NCBI RefSeq assembly: GCF_001051995.2
Contig: NZ_CP014646.1
Location: forward strand, 868,001-932,000
Length of the DNA stretch: 64,000 nt
Source: Thauera humireducens
Lineage (GTDB): Bacteria; Pseudomonadota; Gammaproteobacteria; Burkholderiales; Rhodocyclaceae
Reading direction: 5' to 3'
Under the pieces are notes generated by a model, which saw nothing but the letters and a program-made list of their open reading frames with translations, was not told the origin of the DNA and searched no databases. The translations under genes and the position numbers were made by a program. Position 1 is the first letter of the stretch. Each line of letters opens with the position of its first letter. Below are positions 26,119 through 35,609 of the stretch, piece after piece.

Positions 26119-28369
26119 GGCGCACCAGCATCAGGGCGGCCAGGGGCGGCAGCGTCAGCGTCAGCGACTGCGCCTGGCCTTGCCATGGAACCGGCTCGCT
26201 GACGCGCGGCGGATTGCCGACGCCCGAGCCCCAGTACACCACCGAATCGGTGTTGATCAGCTCGTGCCAGGTACCGGCGGCCGGCACGCCGATGCGCCAA
26301 TGCTCGCGCACGACCGGGGTGAAGTTGCAGGCGACGACGATGCGCTGCCCGTCGCGCGCGCGTCGCTCGAATACCAGCACCGAGTGGTCGGCATCGTCGT
26401 GGCTGATCCAGCCGAAGCCTTCGGGCGCCGTGTCCTGTTCGTACAGCGCAGGATGGCTGCGCAGCACCAGGTTCAGGTCGCGCACCAGGCGCTGCATGCC
26501 CGCGTGCGGCGCGTGCTCGGTCAGGTGCCAGGGCAGGGACTCGTCGGCATTCCATTCCTGCCAGGGCGCGAATTCGCAGCCCATGAACAGCAGCTTCTTG
26601 CCCGGATGCCCCCACATGAAGCCGTAGAGCAGGCGCAGATTGGCGAATCTCTGCCAGTCGTCGCCCGGCATCTTGGCGAGCAGCGAGCCTTTGCCGTGCA
26701 CCACTTCGTCGTGCGACAGCGGCAGCACGAAGTTCTCGGTAAACGCATAGACCAGCGAAAAGCGGATCTGGTCGTGATGGTAACGGCGGTGTACCGGCGC
26801 CTTCGCCATGTAGGACAGCACGTCGTTCATCCAGCCCATGTTCCACTTGAAGTGAAAACCCAGGCCGCCGGACTGCAGATCGGGCGAGGGTGGGCGGCTG
26901 ACCTGCGGGAAGGCGGTCGATTCCTCGGCCAGCGTGATCGCCTCGGGTCGCTGCGTGGCGATCAGATGGTTCAGCCGGCGCAGGAAGTCGATGGCTTCGA
27001 GGTTCTCGCGCCCGCCGAAGCGGTTGGGAACCCACTCGCCTTCCTTGCGGCTGTAGTCGCGATAGAGCATCGAGGCCACCGCGTCGACACGCAGGCCGTC
27101 GATGCCGAAACGCTCGATCCAGTACAGCGCGTTGCTCGTCAGGTAGTTGCGGACCTCGGCGCGGCCGTAGTTGTAGATGAGCGTGTTCCAGTCCTGATGG
27201 AAGCCTTCGCGGGGGTCGGTGTGTTCGTAGAGGTGGCTGCCGTCGAAGCGTGCCAGGCCGTGGGGGTCGGCGGGGAAATGCGCCGGCACCCAGTCGAGGA
27301 TGACGCCGATCCCGGCGTCGCGGGCCGCGGCGGTGAAGGCGCGGAAGTCTTCCGGCGTGCCGAAGCGCGACGTAGGTGCGTACGGCCCGGTGGGCTGGTA
27401 GCCCCACGAACCGTCGAAAGGGTGTTCCTGGATCGGCATCAACTCGATGTGGGTGAAGCCGTGCTCGACCACGTAGGGAATCAGTCGCTCGGCCAGTTCG
27501 CGGTAGCTGAGCCAGTTGCCATCGGCCTTGCGCTGCCATGAGCCGAGATGGACCTCGTAGATGCTGATCGGCGCATCGAGCGCGTTCGCGCGGCGGCGCT
27601 CGTCGTCGATGGCGACCCCGGGAAGCAGGCGCTGCACGACCGAGGCCGTCTGCGGCCTGAGTTCGGCGCGGAAGGCGAAGGGGTCGGCCTTGATGCGGAT
27701 GATGCCGTCGCAACCGAGGACTTCGTACTTGTACAGGTCGCCATCGCCGACATGCGGCAGGAAGATCTCCCACACGCCGCATTCCCGGCGCAGCCGCATC
27801 ATGTGGCGGCGTCCGTCCCAGTTGTTGAAGCCGCCCACGACCGATACGCGCCGCGCGTTCGGCGCCCATACGGCGAAGCGCGTGCCGGCGATGCCGTCGA
27901 CGACGACCGGATGCGCGCCGAGCCACTCGTAAGGGCGGTGATGAGTGCCCTCGGCCAGCAGCCAGACGTCGAGGTCGGTAAGCTGCGGGCCGAAGCGATA
28001 GGCGTCCTCGATCTCACTGGTCAGGCCGGGGTCGCCGTTGCCGTCCTGCCACTGCACCCGCAGGCGGTAGGGAAAGCGCTGGCGCCGCCGCGGCAGGGTA
28101 GCGGCAAAAACATCGCCGTGCGGCAGACGTTGCAGGGCCGCCACGCGCCGACCACGGGCATCGACGACCTCAACCGTCCGCGCGGTCGGCAGCAGTGCGC
28201 AGACCACGATCTGGCCATCGATCTCGTGCATGCCAAGGCACGCGAAGGGGTCGGCATGACGCGCCTGCATCAGGCGCGCGATATCGTCCGAGGAAAGCAG
28301 CGCGGCGTCGACGCGAGCGGCGGTCTCGCCGGGGTGCGCGTCAGGCTGTGGGGCCGCTCCTTCGTTCAT
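26111..28369 (-). CDS. glgB: 1,4-alpha-glucan branching enzyme
   Basis: 752 residues with the full-length two-part N-terminus (an N1 domain at about 25-130, then CBM48 at [30 protein letters not shown]). The GH13 barrel holds DWVPAHFP, the nucleophile Asp in [21 protein letters not shown], the acid Glu in [14 protein letters not shown], and [15 protein letters not shown]. It creates alpha-1,6 branches in glycogen. It leads a tightly packed glgB-glgX-pgm group, with glgC and glgA close behind. The 133-bp gap to pgi contains no obvious hairpin. Confidence 0.97.
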
Positions 28370-28502
28370 GTGCCTTCCCGTACGGCATGGCGCCGTGTCG
28401 CTGTCGTCATCAGCCCAAATCCTGACACAAACGACGCGTGCTGCGGTGCACGATCAACGCTGGCTCGATCCACCGCAAACCCGGGGGCATCGTGCCGGCG
28501 AT

Positions 28503-30146
28503 TCAGACCGGACGACGGCGATAGCGGGCGATGAGCGCGGCGGTGCTCGCATCGTGCGGGTGGCGGTCCTGGTCGGCGGCAAGATCGTCGAGCACGCGGG
28601 CCGCCAGCTGCTTGCCCAGTTCCACGCCCCACTGGTCGAAGGAGTTCACGCCCCACACCACGCCCTGCACGAAGGTGCGGTGCTCGTACAGCGCCAGCAA
28701 GGCGCCGAGAGTGCGCGGATCGAGCCGCTCCAGCAGCAGCGTGTTGCTCGGCCGGTTGCCCGGGAAGGCGCGATGCGGCGCCAGCGCCCGGACCCGTTCT
28801 TCGGCAAGACCCGCGGCGCGCATCTCGGCGGCGACCGCGTCGGCCGACTTGCCACGCATCAGGGCTTCGGCCTGGGCGACCATGTTGGCGAAGGCGAGGC
28901 GGTGGTGGTGCTCGGCGCCGTCCGGGCGCGCGAGCACGCCGATGAAGTCGACCGGCGCGAAACCCGTGCCCTGGTGCAGCATCTGGAAGTAGGCGTGCTG
29001 GCCGTTGATGCCGGTTTCGCCCCAGATCACCGGGCTGGTGGGGTGTGCCACCGGCGTGCCGTCGAGTCGTACCGACTTGCCGTTCGATTCCATGTCGAGC
29101 TGTTGCAGGAAGGCGGGCAGGCGGTGCAGGCGCTGGTGGTAGGGCGCGATCACCTGGCTGCGCGCATCGAGGAAATCCACGTTCCAGATGCCGAGCAGGG
29201 CCATGAGTACCGGCAGGTTCCGCTCGAAGGGCGCTTCGCGGAAATGCACGTCCATCGCATGCGCGCCGGCGAGCAGTGCGTCGAAACCCTGCGTCCCGAT
29301 CTGCAGCACGATGGGCAGACCGATGGCGCCCCACAGCGAATAGCGGCCACCCACCCAGTCCCAGAAGCCGAACATGTTGGCGGTGTCGATGCCGAAGCGG
29401 GACACCGCTTCGGCGTTGGTCGAGACCGCGACGAAGTGGCGGGCGATGGCTGCCTCGTCGCCCGCACGCCCGATCAGCCAGGCGCGCGCGGTGTGGGCGT
29501 TGGTCAGGGTTTCCTGGGTGGTGAAGGTCTTGGAGGCGACGATGAACAGCGTGGTGCCGGGGTCGGCGCTGCGCAGCACGTCATCGATCTGCACGCCGTC
29601 GACGTTCGACACGAAGTGCAGGCGCAGGCGCGGATGGGCAAAGGGCTTGAGCGCTTCGCACACCATCAGCGGGCCCAGGTCGGAGCCGCCGATGCCGATG
29701 TTGACGATGTCGGTGATCGGGCGTCCGTCATAACCGCACCAGTCGCCGCAGCGAACCGTTTCGGCGAAGCGGGCGACGCGCTCGCGCACGGCCACGACAT
29801 CGGGCACCACGTCGCGTCCGTCCAGCAGCACGACCTCGCTGGCCGGCCGTCGCAGTGCGGTATGCAGCACTGCACGCTGCTCAGTCGTGTTGATGCGTTC
29901 GCCTTCGAACATGGCCGTCCGGCGCTGCGCCAGGCCGGACGTCTTTGCCAAGTCCAGCAGAAGGCGCAAGGTTTCATCGGTGACGCGGTTCTTCGAGTAA
30001 TCGAGGAAGAGGCCGCAGGCCTCGACCTGCATCCGCCCGGCGCGCGTGGAGTCGGCCTCGAACAGTTCGTTGAGGTGACGCTCGCCGAGTTCGGCACGAT
30101 GGGCAGCAAGGCGCTGCCAGACGGATTCCGGGGTGGTAGTGCTCAT
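28503..30146 (-). CDS. pgi: Glucose-6-phosphate isomerase
   Basis: 547 residues, the normal length of the long bacterial/eukaryotic form. It interconverts glucose-6-phosphate and fructose-6-phosphate. Signatures are NIGIGGSDLGPLMVCEAL, VASKTFTTQETLTNA, the PGI signature FGFWDWVGGRYSLWGAIGL, and GVNSFDQWGVELGKQLA near the C-terminus; the catalytic Glu is in VIWGETGINGQHAYFQ. It is 48 bp after glk on the same strand, so glucose entering through Glk can pass to glycolysis via Pgi or, via Pgm, to glycogen. Confidence 0.97.
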   Translation of the reverse strand: MSTTTPESVWQRLAAHRAELGERHLNELFEADSTRAGRMQVEACGLFLDYSKNRVTDETLRLLLDLAKTSGLAQRRTAMFEGERINTTEQRAVLHTALRRPASEVVLLDGRDVVPDVVAVRERVARFAETVRCGDWCGYDGRPITDIVNIGIGGSDLGPLMVCEALKPFAHPRLRLHFVSNVDGVQIDDVLRSADPGTTLFIVASKTFTTQETLTNAHTARAWLIGRAGDEAAIARHFVAVSTNAEAVSRFGIDTANMFGFWDWVGGRYSLWGAIGLPIVLQIGTQGFDALLAGAHAMDVHFREAPFERNLPVLMALLGIWNVDFLDARSQVIAPYHQRLHRLPAFLQQLDMESNGKSVRLDGTPVAHPTSPVIWGETGINGQHAYFQMLHQGTGFAPVDFIGVLARPDGAEHHHRLAFANMVAQAEALMRGKSADAVAAEMRAAGLAEERVRALAPHRAFPGNRPSNTLLLERLDPRTLGALLALYEHRTFVQGVVWGVNSFDQWGVELGKQLAARVLDDLAADQDRHPHDASTAALIARYRRRPV

Positions 30147-30194
30147 GTTCGAAGTGTCGGATCAGGGTCCCGCAAGGCGCCGGACCCACACTGC

Positions 30195-31247
30195 CTATTG
30201 TGCCTGTTTTGTCGTGTCGTAACCCACGCGGACAGGGCATTTCAGCGCCGCTGCCGCACCTCGCAGCGCGGCATACGGCGCATCGATCACGAAAGTGGGA
30301 ATACGGCTGAGATAGGGCGAAAAACGCCCCTTGTCCTCGAAGCGCGAGCGGAAGCGCGACTGTGCAAACGACGGGCCCAGGCGGGGCAGGATGCCGCCGC
30401 CCAGATACACGCCGCCACGCGCACCGAGTGTCAGTGCCAGGTCGCCTGCCACGGTGCCGAGCATGGCGCAGAAGAGGTCCAGCGCCTCGACGCAATACGG
30501 GCAGGTGCGCCCAAGGGCTCGGGCCGTGATGTCCGCGCTGCCCAACTCGCATGGCGGGGCATCCGCAAGGTCGCGCACGGCGTCCTGCAGCATGACGAGA
30601 CCGGGGCCCGACAAAAGCCGCTCTGCCGACACATGGTCGTGGTGCCGCCACATCCACTCGATGATGCGTGCCTCGCGCGCGTCGCGTGCGGCCAGCGTGA
30701 CATGACCCCCTTCGCCCTGCAGCGGCAGGTAACCGTCCGCAGTGGGCACGAGGCCGGATACGCCCAGGCCGGTGCCGGGGCCGATCAGGCCGATCGCCTG
30801 TCCGGCCACTGGCGTACCGCCGCCCACGGCGTGCAGGTCGTCGGGCCCCAGGCGCGGCACCGACAGGGCGAGCGCGGTGAAGTCGTTCACCAGCAGCAGG
30901 CGGTCGAGGCCCAGGTGCTCGCGCAACCGTTCGACCGAAAAGCGCCAGCGATGGTTGGTCATCGCCACTGCGTCGCTCGTGACCGGGTTGGCGATGCCGA
31001 AAGCAGCCACCGGAGGCGGGGCAATGGCCTCGAGCTCGAAATAGTGCCGAAGGGCGTCCTCCGGCCCGGCGAAGTCTGCACAGCGCAGCGCGCGGACATG
31101 GCTGAGGCGGTCGCGCACGTCCGCGATGGCGAAGCGTGCGTTCGTGCCGCCGATGTCACCCACGAGCCGCGCTTGCGCGGTCTGCGGTGTTTGCGTGAAA
31201 GTGCTCAATGATCGGGCAACGAGGATTGAAGAGATGAGCGCAATCAT
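30195..31247 (-). CDS. glk: Glucokinase (ROK-independent Glk family)
   Basis: About 350 residues. It phosphorylates glucose with ATP. Visible motifs are ARLVGDIGGTNARFAIADV (phosphate binding), NDFTALALSVPRL, IGLIGPGTGLGVSGL, LQGEGGHVTLAARD, and GGVYLGGGILPRL. The start is uncertain: GTG at 31259, ATG at 31247 or an internal TTG closer to the LVGDIGG motif are all possible, since family members usually begin only a few residues before it. ATG 31247 is used here. It is divergent from malQ, with about 100 bp between them for both promoters. Confidence 0.93.
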   Translation of the reverse strand: MIALISSILVARSLSTFTQTPQTAQARLVGDIGGTNARFAIADVRDRLSHVRALRCADFAGPEDALRHYFELEAIAPPPVAAFGIANPVTSDAVAMTNHRWRFSVERLREHLGLDRLLLVNDFTALALSVPRLGPDDLHAVGGGTPVAGQAIGLIGPGTGLGVSGLVPTADGYLPLQGEGGHVTLAARDAREARIIEWMWRHHDHVSAERLLSGPGLVMLQDAVRDLADAPPCELGSADITARALGRTCPYCVEALDLFCAMLGTVAGDLALTLGARGGVYLGGGILPRLGPSFAQSRFRSRFEDKGRFSPYLSRIPTFVIDAPYAALRGAAAALKCPVRVGYDTTKQAQ

Positions 31248-31346
31248 GAAACCGCGCACCGATTCTGTCCAACGACATCAGGGCGCGCCGTCAGGCGTCC
31301 ATCGTCGTCCCGTCTTTTCCTGCGCTGAACCCATTCGGGATGCTCC

Positions 31347-32939
31347 ATGAATCGGTCGAGACATAGCGGCATTCTCTTGCACTTCACCTCGCTGCCGGGG
31401 CCACACGGCTCGGGCGATTTGGGGCCGTCGGCCTACCACTTCGTCGACTGGCTGGTGGCAGGCGGGCAATCGCTGTGGCAGGTCCTGCCGGTTGGCGGCA
31501 TCGGGCCGGGCAACTCGCCGTACATGAGCCCGTCGGCCTTTGCCGGCAACGAACTGCTGATCGATCTCGCGCAACTCGTGGAGCAGGGCTGGCTCGAGGT
31601 CGATGCCCTGGAGCCGGACCCTGGCTTCCGCGACGAGCGGGTGGAGTTTACCCAGGTGATCGCGTTCCGCATGTCGCGGCTGAGGCGCGCGGCGCGGCGA
31701 TTCCGTGCCGCAGGGCGCGAGGCTGAGCGGCGGCGCTTCGAGGCCTTCTGTCGTGCGGAGCAGGGCTGGCTCGACGACTACGCCCTGTTCATGTCGCTCG
31801 ATGCACGGCAGCGTGCGAGGGGCGCGGCCGACAGCACGTGGCAGGACTGGCCACCCGCCCTCGCGCGTCGCGAGCACGCGGCGCTGGCGGATGCGACAGC
31901 CGAACTCGAGGAGGAATGCGCGAGCTGGAAGTTCTGGCAGTGGTGCTTCCGCGAGCAATGGCTGCGCCTGAAGGCCTACGCCAACGGGCGTGGTGTCCGC
32001 ATCGTCGGTGACATGCCGATCTTCGTCTCGCCGCATAGCGCCGACGTCTGGGCACATCCGCAGCTCTTCGATCTCGAGGCAGATGGTCGCCTGCGCGTGG
32101 TGGCCGGCGTGCCCCCCGACTACTTCAGCGCGACGGGCCAGCACTGGGGCAATCCGCTGTACGACTGGGCCGCCCATGCGCGCGAGGGCTACGGCTGGTG
32201 GATCGGGCGCATGCGCAATGCGTTGATGCTGTTCGACCTCGTGCGGGTCGATCACTTCCGGGGCTTCGAGGCTTACTGGGCCATCCCGGCGACGGCGAAC
32301 AGTGCGGTCGAGGGCGCATGGCGGCCGGGGCCGGGGAGGGCGCTGTTCTCCGCCCTGTACGCTGCGCTGGGCCTGCAGCCGACCCCGCACAGCGCCGGTC
32401 GCCGGATCATTGCCGAGGACCTCGGCATCATTACGCCCGCCGTTGACGCGCTGCGGGCGGCGGCCGGGTTGCCCGGCATGCGGGTCCTGCAGTTCGCCTT
32501 CGACGGCGATGCCGGCAACGCCTACCTGCCGCATAACTTCAGTCACGACACGGTCGTCTATACCGGCACGCACGACAACGACACCACGCCCGGCTGGTGG
32601 AAGGCGCTGCCTGGCGGGGCGCAGGACCAGGTGCGGCGCTACCTCGCGGTCCGCGGCGATTGCATCCACTGGGATCTGATCCGTGCCGCATCTGCCTCGG
32701 TGGCACGACTGGCGGTGTTTCCGATGCAGGACGTGCTCGGTCTCGACAGCGCCGCCCGCATGAACCGCCCGGGCAGTATCGAAGGTGTGTGGGGCTGGCG
32801 CTTCCACTGGGGCCAGGTCGAGGGCTGGCACGCCGACCACCTCGCCGAACTGAGCGCCCTCTACGACCGGCGCCCGCGAGCGGAGGCCCCGACACCTGAG
32901 TCGGCCCGGGGCGCTGATATACTCGCGCCATCCCATTAG
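31347..32939 (+). CDS. malQ: 4-alpha-glucanotransferase (amylomaltase)
   Basis: 530 residues, GH77. It transfers maltosyl or longer units between alpha-1,4-glucans and so recycles the short chains left by GlgX and GlgP. Motifs are SGILLHFTSLPGPHGSGDLGPSAYHFVDWL, SPYMSPSAFAGNELLIDL, the nucleophile Asp in FDLVRVDHFRGFEAYW, the acid Glu in RRIIAEDLGIITPAVDALR, and VVYTGTHDNDTTPGWW. It is the only plus-strand member of the carbohydrate block and divergent from glk, which suggests coordinated control. Its C-terminus runs to 18 bp before pgsA. Confidence 0.96.
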   Translation: MNRSRHSGILLHFTSLPGPHGSGDLGPSAYHFVDWLVAGGQSLWQVLPVGGIGPGNSPYMSPSAFAGNELLIDLAQLVEQGWLEVDALEPDPGFRDERVEFTQVIAFRMSRLRRAARRFRAAGREAERRRFEAFCRAEQGWLDDYALFMSLDARQRARGAADSTWQDWPPALARREHAALADATAELEEECASWKFWQWCFREQWLRLKAYANGRGVRIVGDMPIFVSPHSADVWAHPQLFDLEADGRLRVVAGVPPDYFSATGQHWGNPLYDWAAHAREGYGWWIGRMRNALMLFDLVRVDHFRGFEAYWAIPATANSAVEGAWRPGPGRALFSALYAALGLQPTPHSAGRRIIAEDLGIITPAVDALRAAAGLPGMRVLQFAFDGDAGNAYLPHNFSHDTVVYTGTHDNDTTPGWWKALPGGAQDQVRRYLAVRGDCIHWDLIRAASASVARLAVFPMQDVLGLDSAARMNRPGSIEGVWGWRFHWGQVEGWHADHLAELSALYDRRPRAEAPTPESARGADILAPSH

Positions 32940-32957
32940 CGACCCGGCCCGCGCGGC

Positions 32958-33533
32958 ATGCCATTCAATATTCCCAACACCCTCACCTGGGCCCGCATTG
33001 CGCTGATCCCGATTTTCGTGGGCGTTTTCTACCTGCCCGACGCTTGGCTGTCCGTACCGCACAAGAACCTGATCGCCACTGCCCTGTTTGCCGCCGCTGC
33101 CATCACCGACTGGTTCGACGGCTACCTGGCGCGCGCGCTCGGGCAGACGTCCGCCTTCGGCGCCTTCCTCGACCCCGTCGCCGACAAGCTCATGGTGGCC
33201 GCCGCGCTGATCCTGCTCGTCCAGCTTGCGCGGGTCGATGCCATCATCGCGGTCATCATCATCGGTCGTGAGATCACGATCTCGGCACTGCGCGAATGGA
33301 TGGCCCGGGTCGGCAAGTCGGCCAGCGTGGCCGTCGCTTATGTCGGCAAGCTCAAGACCGCCGCGCAGATGGTCGCCATTCCCCTGTTGCTGTACAACGC
33401 GCCGTTGCTGTCCATTGACGTGACGAAGCTTGGCAGCGTGCTGATCTACGTTGCTGCTGCGCTTACGCTGTGGTCGATGGGGTATTACCTGCATCGCGCG
33501 ATTCCCCTCCTGATGGCAGACCACAAGAGCTGA
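32958..33533 (+). CDS. pgsA: CDP-diacylglycerol-glycerol-3-phosphate 3-phosphatidyltransferase
   Basis: 191 residues, a polytopic inner-membrane protein. It condenses CDP-diacylglycerol with glycerol-3-phosphate, the committed step to phosphatidylglycerol. The opening FNIPNTLTWARIALIPIFVGVFYLP and the CDP-alcohol phosphotransferase motif (D-G-x2-A-R-x8-G-x3-D-x3-D) in WFDGYLARALGQTSAFGAFLDPVADKLM are both complete. About four to five hydrophobic segments are visible. It lies directly upstream of tRNA-Gly, but a strong separate promoter precedes the tRNA. Confidence 0.96.
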   Translation: MPFNIPNTLTWARIALIPIFVGVFYLPDAWLSVPHKNLIATALFAAAAITDWFDGYLARALGQTSAFGAFLDPVADKLMVAAALILLVQLARVDAIIAVIIIGREITISALREWMARVGKSASVAVAYVGKLKTAAQMVAIPLLLYNAPLLSIDVTKLGSVLIYVAAALTLWSMGYYLHRAIPLLMADHKS

Positions 33534-33556
33534 GGGCGCGCGGGCGCAATATCGGC

Positions 33557-33584
33557 TTGACAGACAAGAAATGCTGCCTATAAT
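33557..33584 (+). promoter_or_regulatory. Strong sigma-70 promoter for the tRNA-Gly/tRNA-Cys unit
   Basis: Perfect TTGACA (33557-33562) and perfect TATAAT (33579-33584) with a 16-bp spacer, followed by a GC-containing discriminator. The tRNA begins 16 bp after the -10, as expected for stable RNA transcription. Confidence 0.85.
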
Positions 33585-33599
33585 GGCGGTCTTTCCCGA

Positions 33600-33675
33600 G
33601 CGGGAATAGCTCAGTTGGTAGAGCGCAACCTTGCCAAGGTTGAGGTCGCGAGTTCGAGACTCGTTTCCCGCTCCA
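33600..33675 (+). tRNA. tRNA-Gly (anticodon GCC)
   Basis: 76 nt with encoded CCA. The acceptor GCGGGAA pairs with TTCCCGC, the D-loop contains AGCTCAGTTGGTAGAGC, the anticodon loop is CTTGCCAAG, and the T arm contains GTTCGAGAC. Identical over its full length to the tRNA at 49668-49743. Confidence 0.97.
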
Positions 33676-33751
33676 AGCATTCAGATGGCAGGTGCAGCGC
33701 AGCAAATTGCACGTGTCACGCAGGTCTTGAGGATCTGCAGCAAAGCTTGAC

Positions 33752-33825
33752 GGCGCGATGGCAGAGTGGTTATGCAGCGGCCTGCAAAGCCGTGTACCCC
33801 GGTTCGATTCCGAGTCGCGCCTCCA
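33752..33825 (+). tRNA. tRNA-Cys (anticodon GCA)
   Basis: 74 nt with encoded CCA. The acceptor GGCGCGA pairs with TCGCGCC, the anticodon loop is CTGCAAA with GCA, and the T arm contains GGTTCGATTCC. It lies 76 bp after tRNA-Gly and is probably cotranscribed with it; a terminator follows. Confidence 0.96.
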
Positions 33826-33851
33826 GTAACATCAAGCAGTATCAAAGAGAT

Positions 33852-33876
33852 AGCCCGCCACGAGCGGGCTTTTTCT
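33852..33876 (+). terminator. Terminator after tRNA-Cys
   Basis: Perfect 7-bp stem AGCCCGC/GCGGGCT with a CACGA loop, then TTTTTCTT. It ends the tRNA-Gly/tRNA-Cys transcript. Confidence 0.85.
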
Positions 33877-33954
33877 TGTCCACCGTGCACTGCTGCACCA
33901 TTCGAATGCCTCACCCTCAGGCAGTGACATCACTTCTCGACATGCCGGTCTTAA

Positions 33955-33977
33955 AAGAGTCATATAATTTGCATCTT
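33955..33977 (+). promoter_or_regulatory. Putative NsrR operator overlapping the chemoreceptor promoter
   Basis: A 23-bp dyad with half-sites AAGAGTCA and TTTGCATCTT matches the known NsrR consensus (AAGATGCATTT inverted repeat) at about 16 of 23 positions by my count. It covers a perfect TATAAT -10 at 33963-33968, so binding would repress the gene starting at 33998. The left half is the same as in the site upstream of nsrR at 35540. Confidence 0.6.
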
Positions 33978-33997
33978 CAAGATGCCGGCAAGGAATC

Positions 33998-35101
33998 ATG
34001 ATGTTCTTCACTCGACAGAAGGAGCGGCTGCGCACCATCGAAGCCGAGAACCTGGCGTTGAAGCAGGCGAACGCGACGCTGAACGCGCGGGTCCAAGCGC
34101 TCGAAGCTGAAGGGGAGGCGCTCCGCGCACAGGCAGCGTCGCAGCGGCGTGAGCGTGCCGTCCTTGATGGCGTGTTCGCCAGTCTGGGAAGTTTTGGCGA
34201 TTCGCTTGGTGGGGTGCGTGAATCCTTTTTCGGCCTAGCGACGACGCTCAACGACGAAAAGGCGTCTGCGCTCGAGGCCGCAGCGCAGTCCGACAGCAGC
34301 CGCAGCGCGTTCGAGGGGATCGCGGACAACCTGCACACCATGTTCGAGCGCATGGAAGAAGCCTCCAGAAACGTTGGCGCCCTCAGCCGGCGCGCCGAGG
34401 AGATCGGCGGTATCGTGCGCCTGATCAAGGAGATTGCCGACCAGACCAATCTGCTCGCCCTGAATGCGGCGATCGAGGCGGCGCGTGCCGGCGATGCGGG
34501 GCGGGGATTCGCGGTCGTTGCCGATGAAGTGCGCAAGCTTGCAGAACGGACGGCCGGTGCGACCACCGAGATCGCCACCCTGGTGGAGAACATCCGGGAA
34601 GAGACGCGGGCTGCGCGCGAGGTCATGGAACTCGGGGCATCGGACGCCGGCCGGCACGCCACCGAAAGCACGCTGGCGGTGCAGAGCATGAAGCATCTGC
34701 TTGAACTGTCGCGCCGCATGGAACAGGCGGTGACGTCTTCCGCCTTGCTCTCCAACGTCGAACTGGCGAACATCGACGAACTCACGCTGAAGCTCGAGGT
34801 GTACAAGGTCTTCCTCGGGGTCTCGACCCTGCGCCCTGAAGACCTGCCCGACGAGAAGCACTGCCGGCTCGGCCGGTGGTACTACGACGGGGAAGGGCGT
34901 GAGCGATTCGCCGGGCTGGCTGGATACGTCGAGCTCGAAGACCCGCATCGCGCAGTTCATGCGCATGCCCGGCGGGCGGTGGAACTCCATGCACAGGGCA
35001 AGCTCGAGGCAGCGCTGGGTGAGCTCCAGGCAATGGAGAAAGCCAATCTCACCGTGATGCGCGGCCTCGAGAGGATGCTCGACAAGGCGGTGGGGCGTTA
35101 A
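33998..35101 (+). CDS. Cytoplasmic methyl-accepting chemotaxis protein with CZB domain
   Basis: 367 residues with no membrane segment or signal peptide. An N-terminal coiled coil (about 6-55) is followed by a short MCP signalling hairpin whose conserved tip is [41 protein letters not shown] (about 145-185), then a C-terminal chemoreceptor zinc-binding (CZB) domain with HCRLGRWYY (from His288) and [10 protein letters not shown] (from about 325). The residue aligned with the first zinc-binding His appears to be Glu261 (IDEL instead of the usual LDHL). It probably signals to CheA/CheW in a soluble array or regulates another output. AAGGAA sits before the start. A putative NsrR site covers its promoter. 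Confidence 0.85.
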   Translation: MMFFTRQKERLRTIEAENLALKQANATLNARVQALEAEGEALRAQAASQRRERAVLDGVFASLGSFGDSLGGVRESFFGLATTLNDEKASALEAAAQSDSSRSAFEGIADNLHTMFERMEEASRNVGALSRRAEEIGGIVRLIKEIADQTNLLALNAAIEAARAGDAGRGFAVVADEVRKLAERTAGATTEIATLVENIREETRAAREVMELGASDAGRHATESTLAVQSMKHLLELSRRMEQAVTSSALLSNVELANIDELTLKLEVYKVFLGVSTLRPEDLPDEKHCRLGRWYYDGEGRERFAGLAGYVELEDPHRAVHAHARRAVELHAQGKLEAALGELQAMEKANLTVMRGLERMLDKAVGR

Positions 35102-35143
35102 CCGCGCCCGATGCTGCCGCCAGGCATCGATCCGAAAGGGGCG

Positions 35144-35488
35144 TCAGTCGAGGAGCGTTTCCAGCACAGGAAAAAGCTCCCGCTCCTCAAACCGAACGTG
35201 ATCGATCAGTGCTTGCCCGGCTTGCGCCTGATTCGTGCCCCGGACCGCAGCCGCGAGCAAGCGCCTCAGCTGCGCGTGTTCTGCGCGCAGGCGTTCTGCG
35301 TATGTACCGTGACGATCCCCTTCAAGCAATGGCAGCAGATCGCGCTCTTCCTCGGCGAAGTGAGCCTCGATCGCCGGAAGCTCGGCACTGAGCTCGACCC
35401 GGGCGTCTCCGGTCAGGAGGTGCCGACCGAGACGCAGTGCAGTGTGATGCTCGCGGGAAAGCTTGACGAGGCGGGGATGGCGCTTCAT
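35144..35488 (-). CDS. Hemerythrin-like (HHE) domain protein
   Basis: 114 residues forming one hemerythrin four-helix bundle. Presumed di-iron ligands are His14 or His15 (SREHHTAL), His43 and Glu47 (EAHFAEEE), His71 (RAEHAQL), and His97 and Glu101 (DHVRFEE). Such small HHE proteins bind O2 or NO or help repair Fe-S clusters under nitrosative stress. It is divergent from nsrR with a putative NsrR operator between, which supports a NO-related role. The stop lies 42 bp from the convergent chemoreceptor gene. Confidence 0.85.
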   Translation of the reverse strand: MKRHPRLVKLSREHHTALRLGRHLLTGDARVELSAELPAIEAHFAEEERDLLPLLEGDRHGTYAERLRAEHAQLRRLLAAAVRGTNQAQAGQALIDHVRFEERELFPVLETLLD

Positions 35489-35539
35489 GGCGGACGCTCG
35501 GAAGACTTTGATGAAACGGAGTTTTAGACAGCTCGCTTA

Positions 35540-35562
35540 AAGAGTCAATGAAAATGACTCTA
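35540..35562. promoter_or_regulatory. Putative NsrR operator between the hemerythrin gene and nsrR
   Basis: A dyad with perfect 7-bp arms AGAGTCA (35541-35547) and TGACTCT (35555-35561) within a 23-bp NsrR-type frame, about 16 of 23 to the consensus by my count. It is central in the 121-bp divergent gap and so placed to control both the hemerythrin gene and nsrR itself. It shares the AAGAGTCA half with the site at 33955. Confidence 0.65.
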
Positions 35563-35609
35563 TTGCTGTTAGCATTCCGCCGGCGACCTTCCTTCCCCGC
35601 GTTCCGACC

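Noticed and set aside
28368..31211. A 947-codon plus-strand open frame opposite pgi and glk
   Set aside because: It lies exactly over two well-supported genes, has a composition rich in His, Arg and Gly typical of GC-rich antisense shadows, and shows no family motif.
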